A program made the translations under genes and the position numbers. A stretch of 64,000 nt of DNA from assembly GCF_042466665.1 (NCBI RefSeq), contig NZ_CP162102.1, positions 5,952,001-6,016,000 of the forward strand, read 5' to 3'. Below the pieces are notes generated by a model. The model did no database searches. It worked only from the letters and a program-made list of their open reading frames with translations, and was not told the origin of the DNA. This DNA comes from Peterkaempfera podocarpi (lineage in GTDB: Bacteria > Actinomycetota > Actinomycetes > Streptomycetales > Streptomycetaceae). Below are positions 53,907 to 62,267 of the stretch, one piece after another; position 1 is the first letter of the stretch; each line of letters begins with the position of its first letter.

Positions 53907-53939
53907 GACTCTAGGAGCTAGAGTCGTCTCTAGATCAAG
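53907..53939 (-). promoter_or_regulatory. MerR-type promoter with 19-bp spacer and overlapping dyads
   Basis: Read on the minus strand: -35 ttgatc (53939-53934), a 19-bp spacer, then -10 tagagt (53914-53908 region). Two inverted repeats share half-sites: ctagag-acga-ctctag inside the spacer and gactctag-ctc-ctagagtc (53907-53925) reaching the -10. An over-long 19-bp spacer with a dyad is the hallmark of MerR-activated promoters, so the aldo/keto reductase is probably activated by the divergent MerR protein. Confidence 0.72.
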
Positions 53940-53958
53940 TAGTGGACGGGGAGGGGCG

Positions 53959-54417
53959 GTGGCCGAGGTCGCGGCGGGGCTGAGCATCGGGCAGGTGGCC
54001 GAGCTGACCGGCCTGAGCGTGCACGCGCTGCGCTTCTACGAGCGCGAGGGCATCCTGCTGAGCGGTCCCGTCCGGCGCAGCCCGGGCGGCCGCCGCGTCT
54101 ACACCGAGGACGACGTCGACTGGCTCAACCTCTGCATCGTCCTGCGCGCCTCGGGCATGCCGCTGCCCGCCATCCGTCGCTATACCGAGCTCGCCCGCGA
54201 CGGCGCCGGCACCGAGCACGAACGGCTCGCCCTCCTGCACGAGCACGAGGACCGGGTCGTCGGGCAGATCACCGAGCTCACCCGCTGCCTGGACCTGATC
54301 CGCTACAAGGTCGCGGTGTACGAGGACCTGGTGGAGGCGGGCGCCGCCGAGCACAGCTGCAACCCGACCAGCGGCACCCCGAACGCGGAAGAAGACGGCC
54401 GCACGCCGGCGAACTGA
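53959..54417 (+). CDS. MerR-family transcriptional regulator
   Basis: 152 residues. N-terminal winged HTH: LSIGQVAELTGLSVHALRFYEREGIL, RRSPGGRRVYTEDDVDWLNLCIVLRASGMPL; a coiled coil follows (HEHEDRVVGQITELTRCLDLI). One cysteine lies near the C-terminus (EHSCNPTSG), without a metal-site cluster. Probably a sensor of reactive aldehydes or similar compounds, given the reductase next door. The start may be a GTG at 53959. Confidence 0.9.
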   Translation: MAEVAAGLSIGQVAELTGLSVHALRFYEREGILLSGPVRRSPGGRRVYTEDDVDWLNLCIVLRASGMPLPAIRRYTELARDGAGTEHERLALLHEHEDRVVGQITELTRCLDLIRYKVAVYEDLVEAGAAEHSCNPTSGTPNAEEDGRTPAN

Positions 54418-54474
54418 CGGCGAAGGAGCACGGCGGGTCCCTCGCCGCTCCGGCACAGGCGTTGGCGGGGCAGG

Positions 54475-54692
54475 TTCTACCTGCAACGCTGGCCCTCGCA
54501 AAGGGCGATGGGGGTGCTGCGAGACAAGATCCGCGCGGCGACCTCCAGGTCCCGGGCTGAGCGGCCGGTGACCGCCGTGGTGGCCGACCTCAACCCGTGC
54601 TCCGGGGCTGGGCGGCGTACTTCCGTAACGGAAACTCGGGACGGAAGTTCAACGCGGTCGACGACTACGTCCACGAGCGGCTGCTGGCGGTC
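54475..54692 (+). pseudogene. Group II intron reverse transcriptase, maturase-region fragment
   Basis: FYLQRWPSQRAMGVLRDKIRAAT, then after a shift near 54595 VLRGWAAYFRNGNSGRKF and AVDDYVHERL, the standard maturase-domain sequence of group II intron RTs. The N-terminal polymerase part is missing. It is cut at the left terminal repeat of the IS256-type element and resumes at 56115. Confidence 0.72.
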
Positions 54693-56114
54693 GTGTCCCT
54701 TGTTGTGGTGTAGCCGATCAACTGGCGGTCGTGTTGGTGGTGTCAGGTAGCGCGGGGGCTCTTTCGGGGAGCTTGGCGGGGTAGAGCTGATCCATGCTGC
54801 CTTCGGGCAGGTAGCGGCGCGGGAAGGCGATCCACTCGTCGTGGAGCTCGAAGAGCACGGCGGTGACCAGTCGCAGGAGCGCGTCGTCGTTGGGGAAGAC
54901 CTGGACGACGTCGGTCCGGCGCTTGACCTCGCGGTTGATCCGCTCGAGCGGGTTGGTCGACTGGATCTTCTTCCAATGTCGCTCCGGGAAGGCCGCGAAC
55001 GCGGTCAGGTCGTCCTTGGCCTCCAGCAGCATCTGCTTGACCTTGGGGAACTGCGTGCCGAGCATGTCGGCGACGGTGTCGAGCTGGGCCCGGACCGCGG
55101 CCTGGTCCGGCTGGGCGAAGATCGTGCGGATGGTCGCGGCGACCATCTCGGCGGCGTCCTTCGGGATCACGGCGAAGGTGTTGCGCAGGAAATGAACCCG
55201 GCAGCGCTGATAGGCCGCCCCCAGCATGACCTTGCGGATCGCCTTGACCAGGCCGCTGTGGTGGCCGGCGATGACCAGCCGGACCCCGGTCAGTCCGCGT
55301 TCGCGCAAGGAGCGCAGGAACTCGGACCAGAACACCTCGGTCTCGCTGTCCCCAGCCATCACTCCGAGCACTTCCCGGCCGCCGTCCTCGGTGATGCCGG
55401 TGGCGATGACCACGGCCCGGGAGACGATCTGGTGGTTCACCCGGGCCTTGCAGTACGTGGCGTCGAGGTAGACGTAGGGGAAGCGGGTGTGATCCAGCGG
55501 GCGGGTGCGGAACGCCGTCAGTGGCTCGTCCAGCTCTGCGCAGATGCGTGAGACCTCGCTCTTGGAGATGCCGGTGTCCGCGCCCAGGGCTTTGACCAGG
55601 TCGTCGACCGATCGGGTGGAGACGCCGTGGACGTAGGCCTCGATGATGACGGCGTACAGGGCCTGGTCGATGCGGCGGCGACGCTCGAGCAGGCTGGGGA
55701 AGAAGCTGCCGGCGCGGAGCTTGGGGATCGCGAGGTCCAGATCGCCGGCGGTGGTGGCCAGCGTCTTGTCGCGGTGGCCGTTGCGGTAGTTGGTGCGGGT
55801 GTCGGTGTGCTCGTTCCACTGGGCGCCGATCCGCGCGCTCGCCTCGGCTTCGATCAGCTCTTGCAGCATGCGCTCGGCCACGCTGCGGACGAGTTCGAGT
55901 CCGTCCGCCGCGCGTAGTGACTCCAGCAGGCGTTGTAGGTCAGACTGGGACAAGGCCACCGGGTGCCTCCCTCGTTGAACTGCCCGTTCACGACGGAGAG
56001 TTGCACGGTGGCCTGCCTCATGCGCAGGGAGCACAGGCCCTTCGTGGATGCACGCCCCGGGAGCGAGCCCGCGCACACATCAACCCTGATCCCCTACACC
56101 ACACAGCGGGACAC
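54693..56114 (-). mobile_element. IS256-family element, intact
   Basis: Terminal inverted repeats of 28 bp: 54693-54720 (gtgtcccttgttgtggtgta) and the complement of 56114-56087 (gtgtcccgctgtgtggtgta), both ending gatca. A single full-length transposase lies between. It sits inside the group II intron RT gene. cggctg is found close to both ends (54678-54683 and 56119-56124), but a typical 8-9 bp target duplication could not be confirmed. Confidence 0.85.
54718..55959 (-). CDS. IS256-family (Mutator) transposase
   Basis: 413 residues from the GTG at 55959 (VALSQSDLQRLLESL), which has ggagg 7 bases upstream; the longer frame to 56076 runs past the terminal repeat. Core motifs: YRNGHRDKTL, FPYVYLDATYCKARVNH (first Asp), VRLVIAGHHSGLVKAI (here His replaces the usual Asp of SDAHxGL) and ERHWKKIQSTNPLERINREVKRRT (Glu). 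The DDE second position reading HHSGL instead of DAHxGL is worth noting. Otherwise full length. Confidence 0.88.
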   Translation of the reverse strand: MALSQSDLQRLLESLRAADGLELVRSVAERMLQELIEAEASARIGAQWNEHTDTRTNYRNGHRDKTLATTAGDLDLAIPKLRAGSFFPSLLERRRRIDQALYAVIIEAYVHGVSTRSVDDLVKALGADTGISKSEVSRICAELDEPLTAFRTRPLDHTRFPYVYLDATYCKARVNHQIVSRAVVIATGITEDGGREVLGVMAGDSETEVFWSEFLRSLRERGLTGVRLVIAGHHSGLVKAIRKVMLGAAYQRCRVHFLRNTFAVIPKDAAEMVAATIRTIFAQPDQAAVRAQLDTVADMLGTQFPKVKQMLLEAKDDLTAFAAFPERHWKKIQSTNPLERINREVKRRTDVVQVFPNDDALLRLVTAVLFELHDEWIAFPRRYLPEGSMDQLYPAKLPERAPALPDTTNTTAS

Positions 56115-56262
56115 CATCCGGCTGGCGATCTTCGCCAGCCGGAAACACGGCCTGCGGGGCCGAAACTGGACCGCGCGGTTCACCTATGCGTGGATCAGTC
56201 GGCTTGGGGTCTACCGCCTGACCGGGAACGTGCGCGGGGCGACAGCGCATGCCAGCCGGTGA
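56115..56262 (+). pseudogene. Group II intron RT, C-terminal tail
   Basis: RLAIFASRKHGLRGRNWTAR, FTYAWISRLGVYRLTGNVRG, ending in TGA 56260. It continues the maturase fragment ending VHERL at 54683 once the IS256-type element is removed, and is followed 10 bp later by intron domain V. Confidence 0.72.
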
Positions 56263-56271
56263 ACGATGTCG

Positions 56272-56306
56272 GAAAGCCGTGTACGGGAGAACTGTATGCA
56301 CGGTTT
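56272..56306 (+). ncRNA. Group II intron domain V
   Basis: The segment gaaagccgtgtacgggagaa followed by ctgtatgcacggttt folds as a 34-base hairpin: AGCCGTG pairs with CACGGTTT, an inner TAC/GTA helix and a GAGAA loop. It contains the catalytic AGC triad and lies just after the RT stop, the expected place. Intron domain VI probably follows (gagagcg with cgctct, 56307-56331). Confidence 0.72.
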
Positions 56307-56428
56307 GAGAGCGTTGTGGTGAACCGCTCTGCAGCTCGATGAGCTGGGGTTTTCTCGGCGTGGGTGTGTGCTGGCAGCGTCCGTGGGGCAGCCAGTGGGC
56401 AGTCGAGTCGGTCGTGGGGGTGTGGTTC

Positions 56429-57058
56429 ATGCCGTCGGTGATCGCGTTGCTGGAGCGCCGTGAGGCGCGGGCTCAGCAGGAGCTGGATGCCTGGCTGGAG
56501 CGGTTGCGTGAGGTGCAGGAGCAGGTGACGTCCTGCCAGGAGCGGCTGGAGTGTGCGCGGATCGGCCGCGTGGAGGTCCTGCGCGCGCTGGCCGAGGAGG
56601 GCGAGGCCGCGGCCGCGGCCGGGGCGGTAGAAGCGGAAGAGTGCGTGGCACCGCCCGGTCCGCAGGGGTGCCCGTCGGCGGAGCCGGTGTCGGACGTGGT
56701 GGCCGGCGTGCCGGATGGGTCGGCGGTGACGCCGGGCCTGCCCGCGGGTCGCGACTCCCGGCCGCCGGTGTGGCGTGCGGGACTGGGGCCGGAGGCGCTG
56801 GCGGGGCAGTATCGGCAGTTGTTCGAGGTGGTCGCCGCACGGCGCGGGCCGGTCTCGGTGCGGGAGCTTGCGGTCGCGGTGGGCCGGGATGCCGCGCGGT
56901 TGAACGAGGTGGAGAAGGTGCGTCATCGTGCGTATGCGTTGCAGGCCAGGGGCTGGTTCGTGCGTGTGCCGGGCGGGTTGTTCACCCCGGCTGCGGGCCC
57001 AGGCGGTGCGGCCGGAACTCGGGCCAGTGCAGCCGCTGGCGCGCCATCTTCCGGGTGA
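56429..57058 (+). CDS. Coiled-coil/winged-helix hypothetical protein, C-terminus altered
   Basis: 209 residues from ATG 56429 (MPSVIALLERREARAQQELD). The first 70 residues are a coiled coil (LDAWLERLREVQEQVTSCQE), then a low-complexity linker, then a winged-helix-like part (QYRQLFEVVAARRGPVSVRELAVAVG; VRHRAYALQARGWFVRVPGGLF). Similar short proteins are frequent in Streptomyces, often next to insertion sequences. The last 20 or so residues run into the IS5 remnant and are probably not native. Confidence 0.55.
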   Translation: MPSVIALLERREARAQQELDAWLERLREVQEQVTSCQERLECARIGRVEVLRALAEEGEAAAAAGAVEAEECVAPPGPQGCPSAEPVSDVVAGVPDGSAVTPGLPAGRDSRPPVWRAGLGPEALAGQYRQLFEVVAARRGPVSVRELAVAVGRDAARLNEVEKVRHRAYALQARGWFVRVPGGLFTPAAGPGGAAGTRASAAAGAPSSG

Positions 57059-57632
57059 GGGTGATCAGTCCGGCCCACCACACCATCTGGACGTGGTGGT
57101 CCGGGCGGCGTTCGTGGTCGCGGTTCAGGCGCCGGGAGCGCGAGAGCCAGCCCAGGGTGCGCTCTACGATCCACCTTTTGGCCAGTACCGTGAACTGCTT
57201 GGTGCCGTCGGGGCGCTTGACCACCTCCACTCTCACTCCGTGGGCCGCGAACGCGTCGGCCAAGGGCTGCCCCTGGTAGGCGGTGTCCACCCAGACGAGC
57301 TTGAGCAGCCGTCCGGGCTCGGCCATGAAATGGTCCAGCAGGCCGGGGGCGGCCTGGGAGTCGTGCACGTTGGCCGCCGTGACGGCGACCTCCAGCAGCA
57401 GGCCGCCGCTGTCGGTCAGGATGTGGCGCTTGCGCCCGTCGCGCATCTTGCCGCCGTCGTAGCCGCGTGTTGAGGCCGGGCAGGTCTCCGAGCCGTCCAC
57501 GGACTGCGCGTCGATGATCCCCGCGCTCGGCTCCTCCCGCACCCCTTGGCGAGTGCGCTGCAGTCGGCGCAGTCGCTGGTAGAGCTCGCGCACGTATCCG
57601 TGCCGGCGCCAGCGGCGGAAGAAGTCGTACAC
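56982..57632 (-). pseudogene. IS5-family transposase, N-terminally truncated
   Basis: About 216 residues from VYDFFRRWRRHGYVREL through GIIDAQSVDGSE, RGYDGGKMRDGRKRHILTDSGG, and RWIVERTLGWLSRSRRL to WWAGLITLTRKMA. The first 60-70 residues of a normal IS5 transposase are missing at about 57640. The native end is near 57045; the last 20 residues to 56982 are read-through. All DDE regions are present but the gene has no start. Confidence 0.75.
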
Positions 57633-57715
57633 CGCCCGCCTACAAGTTACGTGGAATCTGGAGCCGCATGATGCGTCTCGTATCCTGCGGCGTTCCCACG
57701 TACTGAGGAGATCCG

Positions 57716-58783
57716 TTGGGCAGCGCGGTGGTGCTGGAGGAGAAGTGGCCGGTCCTGGGCCGGCATGAGCGGGCGGCCGAGTGGCTTCGAGTGTGGACGG
57801 ATCTGGGGCGGGCCCCGCGCACGATCGACGCGTACGCGCGGGGTTTGGCCGAGTACCTGACCGTCTGTGAGCGGGACGGCGTCGATCCGGTCGCCGCGAA
57901 CCGACTGCAGGTGGCCGCGTTCGTGAAGGACCTGTCCACCCGGCCGAGCCGTCGGGGGAGCAACGTGGTCGCGCTGGACTCCGGGGTCGGCCTGGCGAAT
58001 GCGACGCTGCAGCAGCGGCTGGTGCCAGTGCGATTGTTCTACGACTACCTCATCGAGGAGGGCGCGCGGGAGTCCAACCCGGTGGGCCGTGGCCGCTACA
58101 CACCTGGCCGCCAGTTCGGGGGCCACCAGCGGGGACTGGTGCCGCGCTTGACGAAGCTGCCGTGGATCCCGAGCGAACAGCAGTGGCTGGACCTGCTGAA
58201 CGTCGTGCGGGAGGAGCCGGTGCGCAACCGCGTCATGCTGGCGCTGGCCTACGACGCGCCACTTCGGCGCGAGGAACTGTGCTCCTTGCGGACCGACGAC
58301 CTCGACCCTGCTCACCGGACCTTGCGGGTTCGCGCGGAGACGACGAAGACCCGGCGCGAGCGCGTCGTTCCGTACTCGGCGGCGACGGGGGTCCTGCTTT
58401 CGGGCTACCTCGCGCACCGGGCCGCGATCAGCCGGGCCTGCGGCCCGCTCTTCCTGTCGGAGTCCCGCCGCAACTACGGCCAGCCGCTGACTCTTTGGAC
58501 CTGGTCCAAGGTGGTCCGGCGCGTCGCCCTGGCTGCTGACCTGCCGCGCTTCTCGACGCACACCACGCGGCATCTGTGCTTGACCGACCTGGCGAGGATG
58601 GGCTGGGAACTGCACGCGATCGCCACGTTCGCCGGCCACCGCAGCACCGAGTCGACTCTGACCTACATCCACCTGTCCGGCCGGGACCTGGCGGAGAAAC
58701 TGAACCGCGGCATGCAGCAGATCCATTCCTGGCGCGTGGACATGCTCACCCGAGCCCAGAGCGCAGGGACGGTTGCCCAGTGA
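57716..58783 (+). CDS. Tyrosine recombinase 1 (TnpA-like)
   Basis: 355 residues; TTG start with gaggag 5 bases upstream. The core-binding domain is RTIDAYARGLAEYLTVCERDG; the catalytic residues are Arg in APLRREELCSLR, HxxR in THTTRHLC, His in AGHRSTEST and Tyr in LTYIHLSG. Close in length to TnpA of Tn554 (361 residues) and, like it, followed by a larger overlapping recombinase. Cuts and rejoins DNA through a Tyr intermediate. First of a set of overlapping genes; its start is 75 bp from the truncated IS5. Confidence 0.85.
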   Translation: MGSAVVLEEKWPVLGRHERAAEWLRVWTDLGRAPRTIDAYARGLAEYLTVCERDGVDPVAANRLQVAAFVKDLSTRPSRRGSNVVALDSGVGLANATLQQRLVPVRLFYDYLIEEGARESNPVGRGRYTPGRQFGGHQRGLVPRLTKLPWIPSEQQWLDLLNVVREEPVRNRVMLALAYDAPLRREELCSLRTDDLDPAHRTLRVRAETTKTRRERVVPYSAATGVLLSGYLAHRAAISRACGPLFLSESRRNYGQPLTLWTWSKVVRRVALAADLPRFSTHTTRHLCLTDLARMGWELHAIATFAGHRSTESTLTYIHLSGRDLAEKLNRGMQQIHSWRVDMLTRAQSAGTVAQ

Positions 58784-60728
58784 CCGCCCGGCCGAATCCA
58801 ACGACCGCACCCGTCTGGGCATGGCCGGTCGACCTCCCTCGCTATGACCGGCGAGGTCTGCTCACCGAGGCTGAGGTGGAGGCCCTGCGGAACTTCAGCA
58901 TCGACCATGTCCGCCGCCACGACCTGGCCGCGGACCTCATGTCTCTGCGACCGGCCGCCCGGCTGGTCCGGCCGCTGACGGACGCCCTTGCCGCCCTGCA
59001 CTGGCCTCCGAACGACCGCCACCAGCGCCGGTATGCACGCGATGCGGCAGGACTCATACTTCTCCGCAGCGGCGAGCTCCGTCGGGCCTTCTGGGGCTGG
59101 TCGGTACAGGACTGGGCGGACCTGATAGACGCGGACGGCGCCGAGTTTCGGCGCCGCTGGGGCGGGCAGATCGGCCCCAACGCCCGGCCGTTCTTGATCG
59201 CCTATGCCTACCTGCTCGGCGAGTTCACGGCCTTCGAGCAGCTCGGCCGGTTCATGCGGCCGAGCCTGGCCCGCCGGGTGTTCGGGGCCGGGCCCGTGGA
59301 CGCGGCTGTCGAGCAGGTCTGCACGGTGCTGGCCGACTGGGGGTATCGCCGCGATGCCCAGAAGCTGGAGGCGGTGGTCTGCCAGGTGCTGCTGTTGAAC
59401 CGCAGCCCGAGGTTGGAGGACCTCTCCACCGAGGCCCTGGGCGAACTACGTGATAGCCCGGCGATGGGCGGGCAGTGGGGCAAGGACCTGCACGGCGTCC
59501 ACCGGGCGGTCGCGGCGCTCGGCCACGCGGACCCACCGAGGTTGGGTCCTGAGGCCGGGCCGGCGGCGATGGAGGGAGTGCCGAGCGGATGGGCGGGGTG
59601 GGTCGAGCGGTGGTACGCGACATCGACACTAACGCCGAAGATCCGCAGGAGTTACCGCAGCGTCCTCGCTAAGATCGGCCGCTGGCTGGCCGCTGGCTGG
59701 CCGCTGAGCACCCCGAGGTCACCGAGCCAGGCCAGTGGACCCGCCAGACCTGCGCGTCCTGGGTCGCGGCGGTGGACCGGATGTCTGTCGGCGACTTCTC
59801 CCAGTGGACCCACGGCATGCGCTCTCAAGGACGCCTGGGCAAACCGCTCACCGCGCAGTCGAAGTCCGGCTACCTCAAGGTGCCCCGCGCCTTCTTCCGC
59901 GACCTGCACGAATGGGAGTGGACCCCGCGGCGCTTCGACCCCGCTCAGGCTCTGCGGACCCCGCGAAGCGTCCGCGCGTTGATGGGCCCGGACCCGCGGG
60001 TGATCGCCGACGACATCTGGGCGAAGCTGCTGTGGGCCGGCCTGAACGTCGAACCTGGTGACCTGCCGACCTCGGACAGCCGCACCTACCCGGTCGAGCT
60101 GATCCGGGCCGTCACCTTGACCTGGCTCTTCGCCGGCCAGCGCAGTGATGAGATCGCCCGGCTGCGGGTGGGCTGCATCCGCTGGCAGCACGACGGCCTG
60201 CCCATCCCCGGTGACTCGGGCGAGGTCCTGGCCCGCGACGCGGTCTGCCTGCTGGACGTCCCGACCCACAAGACAGGCACCGCGTTCACCAAGCCCGTCG
60301 ACCCGCTTATGGGCAAGGCCATCGAGGCATGGCAAGCCGTCAGACCCGCCCAACCGCAGATGCTCGACCCCAAGACCAGCGAGTTGGCCGACTTCCTGTT
60401 CGCCCACCGCGCCCGCCGGGTCGCTAAGCACTACATCAACACGGCGATCATCCCGATGCTCTGCCGCAAGGCGGGCGTCCCCACGGCCGACGTCCGCGGC
60501 AACATCACCAGCCACCGGGCCCGGTCCACGATCGCCAGCCAGCTCTACAACGCGAAGGAGCCCATGACGCTGTTCGAGCTGCAGGAATGGCTTGGTCACC
60601 GCACTCCGGAGGCGACCGCCCACTACGCGAACCCTCGGGAGTTGCATCAGACGGGCGAGAGGTCGCGGGTCAGCAGCTCACCGGGCGGACGCAAGGCTCT
60701 CCGAAGCTACTACGCACTGGCGGTCTGA
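58780..60728 (+). pseudogene. Tyrosine recombinase 2 (TnpB-like), broken by 11-bp duplication
   Basis: GTG 58780 overlaps the previous stop (GTGA). The first frame is clean to KIGRWLAA (59690); the unit gctggctggcc is then present twice (59681-59691, 59692-59702). Removing one copy restores LAAEHPEVTEPGQWTRQTCA and a continuous protein of about 645 residues to 60728, near TnpB of Tn554 (630). Catalytic residues lie in the second part: Arg in FAGQRSDEIARLR, SHRARS (HxxR), GHRTPEATAHYANP with the Tyr. The gene is inactive as read, but loss of one 11-bp copy would restore it. Confidence 0.82.
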
Positions 60729-60793
60729 CCAGGGATGTTGCCGAGTCGATCCCTTCTGATGCATGATCTGCCCGCCAGAAGGGAGGGGCTGGA

Positions 60794-61897
60794 GTGGTGC
60801 ATCAGCGCAAGGTCGCCCTGGCGGGGTCGGCTCATCTGGAGCTCGTCTCCGGCGTGGTCCAGCTGCGTCCCGAGGACGCGATGTTCGACGCGATGCTGCG
60901 GGGCTGGCGAGCCCAGCAGAAGGCAAGGGGGCTTCAGGACGAGACCGTCGAGGACCGAGAACGGCTGATCCGCCGGTTTCACGAGTTCGCGAACGACTAC
61001 CCGTGGCAGTGGACGCCGGCCCACATGGACGAGTGGTCGGTGTGCTTGACCGGCGAGAAGCACCTGGCACCGTCCACGATCCGCGGCTACCAGGGCATCG
61101 TCCGCCTGTTCAGCGAGTTCGTCATCGACAGCCGGTACGGCTGGGTGCCCGCCTGCGAGGACGCCTTCGGTGCCTTCCCCGTGGCGATCTGCCACGAGTG
61201 GAACACCATCCCGCACCTGCAGGACTACGAAGGCAGCCCCGAGGCACGGCCGTTCACGCGGGAAGAGCTGCAGCGTTTCCTCGACTACGCCGACGACCAG
61301 GTCGACCGCGCGGTGCGCGCGAAGCGAAAGGGTGCCCTGGCCGCCTACCGCGACGCCACCCTCTTCAAGGTCATCTACGGCTGGGGACTTCGGCGGACCG
61401 AGACGTCCAAGCTCGACGTCGTCGACTTCGGACGCAACCCGCAGGCCCCGCAGTTCGGCCGGTACGGCACCCTCAACGTCCGCTACGGCAAGGCGAAGAA
61501 GGGCCAGCAGCCCCGGCGCCGAAACGTGCTGTCCGTGATGGACTGGGCCGCCGAGGCGGTCGCGGACTACGTCGAGAACGTCCGGCCACGGTTCGGGTTC
61601 CCCGACCACCCGGCCCTGTGGATCACCGAACGCGGGGGACGCCTCCAGCCCGGCTCCATCAACGACCGCTTCGAGGCATACCGTGACGCCCTAAAACTCC
61701 CAAAAGACCTATTTCCGCACTCAATCAGACATTCGTATGTCACCCACCTGACCGAGGACGGGGTGGACCGGCGGTTCATCCAGCAGCAGGTCGGCCACGA
61801 GTGCGACAGCTCCACGGCGATCTACACCCACGTCAGCGACGACTTCATGAACACTGCCCTGCACAAGGCACTGGCTCCGGCGTTCGCCGGGGTCTGA
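60794..61897 (+). CDS. Tyrosine recombinase 3
   Basis: 367 residues; GTG at 60794 or 60797 with gaaggga upstream. Core-binding: DRERLIRRFHEFANDY, STIRGYQGIVRLFSEF. Catalytic: Arg in GWGLRRTETSKL, HxxR in PHSIRHSYV, His in VGHECDSST, Tyr in IYTHVSDD. Closer to XerC/D-type integrases than the first two. It follows the second gene by 65 bp on the same strand. Confidence 0.88.
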   Translation: MVHQRKVALAGSAHLELVSGVVQLRPEDAMFDAMLRGWRAQQKARGLQDETVEDRERLIRRFHEFANDYPWQWTPAHMDEWSVCLTGEKHLAPSTIRGYQGIVRLFSEFVIDSRYGWVPACEDAFGAFPVAICHEWNTIPHLQDYEGSPEARPFTREELQRFLDYADDQVDRAVRAKRKGALAAYRDATLFKVIYGWGLRRTETSKLDVVDFGRNPQAPQFGRYGTLNVRYGKAKKGQQPRRRNVLSVMDWAAEAVADYVENVRPRFGFPDHPALWITERGGRLQPGSINDRFEAYRDALKLPKDLFPHSIRHSYVTHLTEDGVDRRFIQQQVGHECDSSTAIYTHVSDDFMNTALHKALAPAFAGV

Positions 61898-61913
61898 CGG
61901 GAAGGACCTGACG

Positions 61914-62267
61914 ATGGCCGCCAAGCTCGACTACCGCTGGCACCTGCGCAAGGTGATGGCGGATCGCGGGATGTTCTCCACCACCGACCTCATCCCGCCC
62001 CTCGCTGACCGGGGCATCACCTTGTCCACGAGCCAGGTCTACCGGCTCGCCGTCGAGCGCCCCGAGCGCCTCAGCCTGAAGATCCTCATGGCCTTGCTCG
62101 ACATCCTGGACTGCAGGATGGACGACCTCATCGAGCCGATCGCCACAGCCGGCACGGTGAAGAAGCCGAAGAAGGCCGCTGCCGCGGGTGCCGCGCCACA
62201 GGCAGCGGACGGGCTCGGTGACCTGCGTCCCAAGCGGGCTCGGATCAGGGGTGTCGACCTGCCGTGA
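61914..62267 (+). CDS. Cro/C1-type helix-turn-helix protein
   Basis: 117 residues; ATG with ggaagga upstream, 16 bp after recombinase 3. HTH: LIPPLADRGITLSTSQVYRLAVERPERLSLKILMALLDILDCRMDDL. The C-terminal 40 residues are Lys/Ala-rich. Its length compares with TnpC of Tn554 (125 residues), but the sequence is an HTH of the DUF739/XRE type. Probably a regulator or orientation factor of the recombinases. Confidence 0.82.
   Translation: MAAKLDYRWHLRKVMADRGMFSTTDLIPPLADRGITLSTSQVYRLAVERPERLSLKILMALLDILDCRMDDLIEPIATAGTVKKPKKAAAAGAAPQAADGLGDLRPKRARIRGVDLP

Noticed and set aside
54693..56114. 8-9 bp target-site duplication of the IS256-type element
   Set aside because: Flanks share only cggctg at unequal distances from the terminal repeats, so a true duplication cannot be claimed.
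57716..61897. Recombinase-in-trio (RIT) element
   Set aside because: Three tandem tyrosine recombinases fit the name, but the second is about 645 residues, far larger than RIT proteins. The 355/645 order fits Tn554 better.
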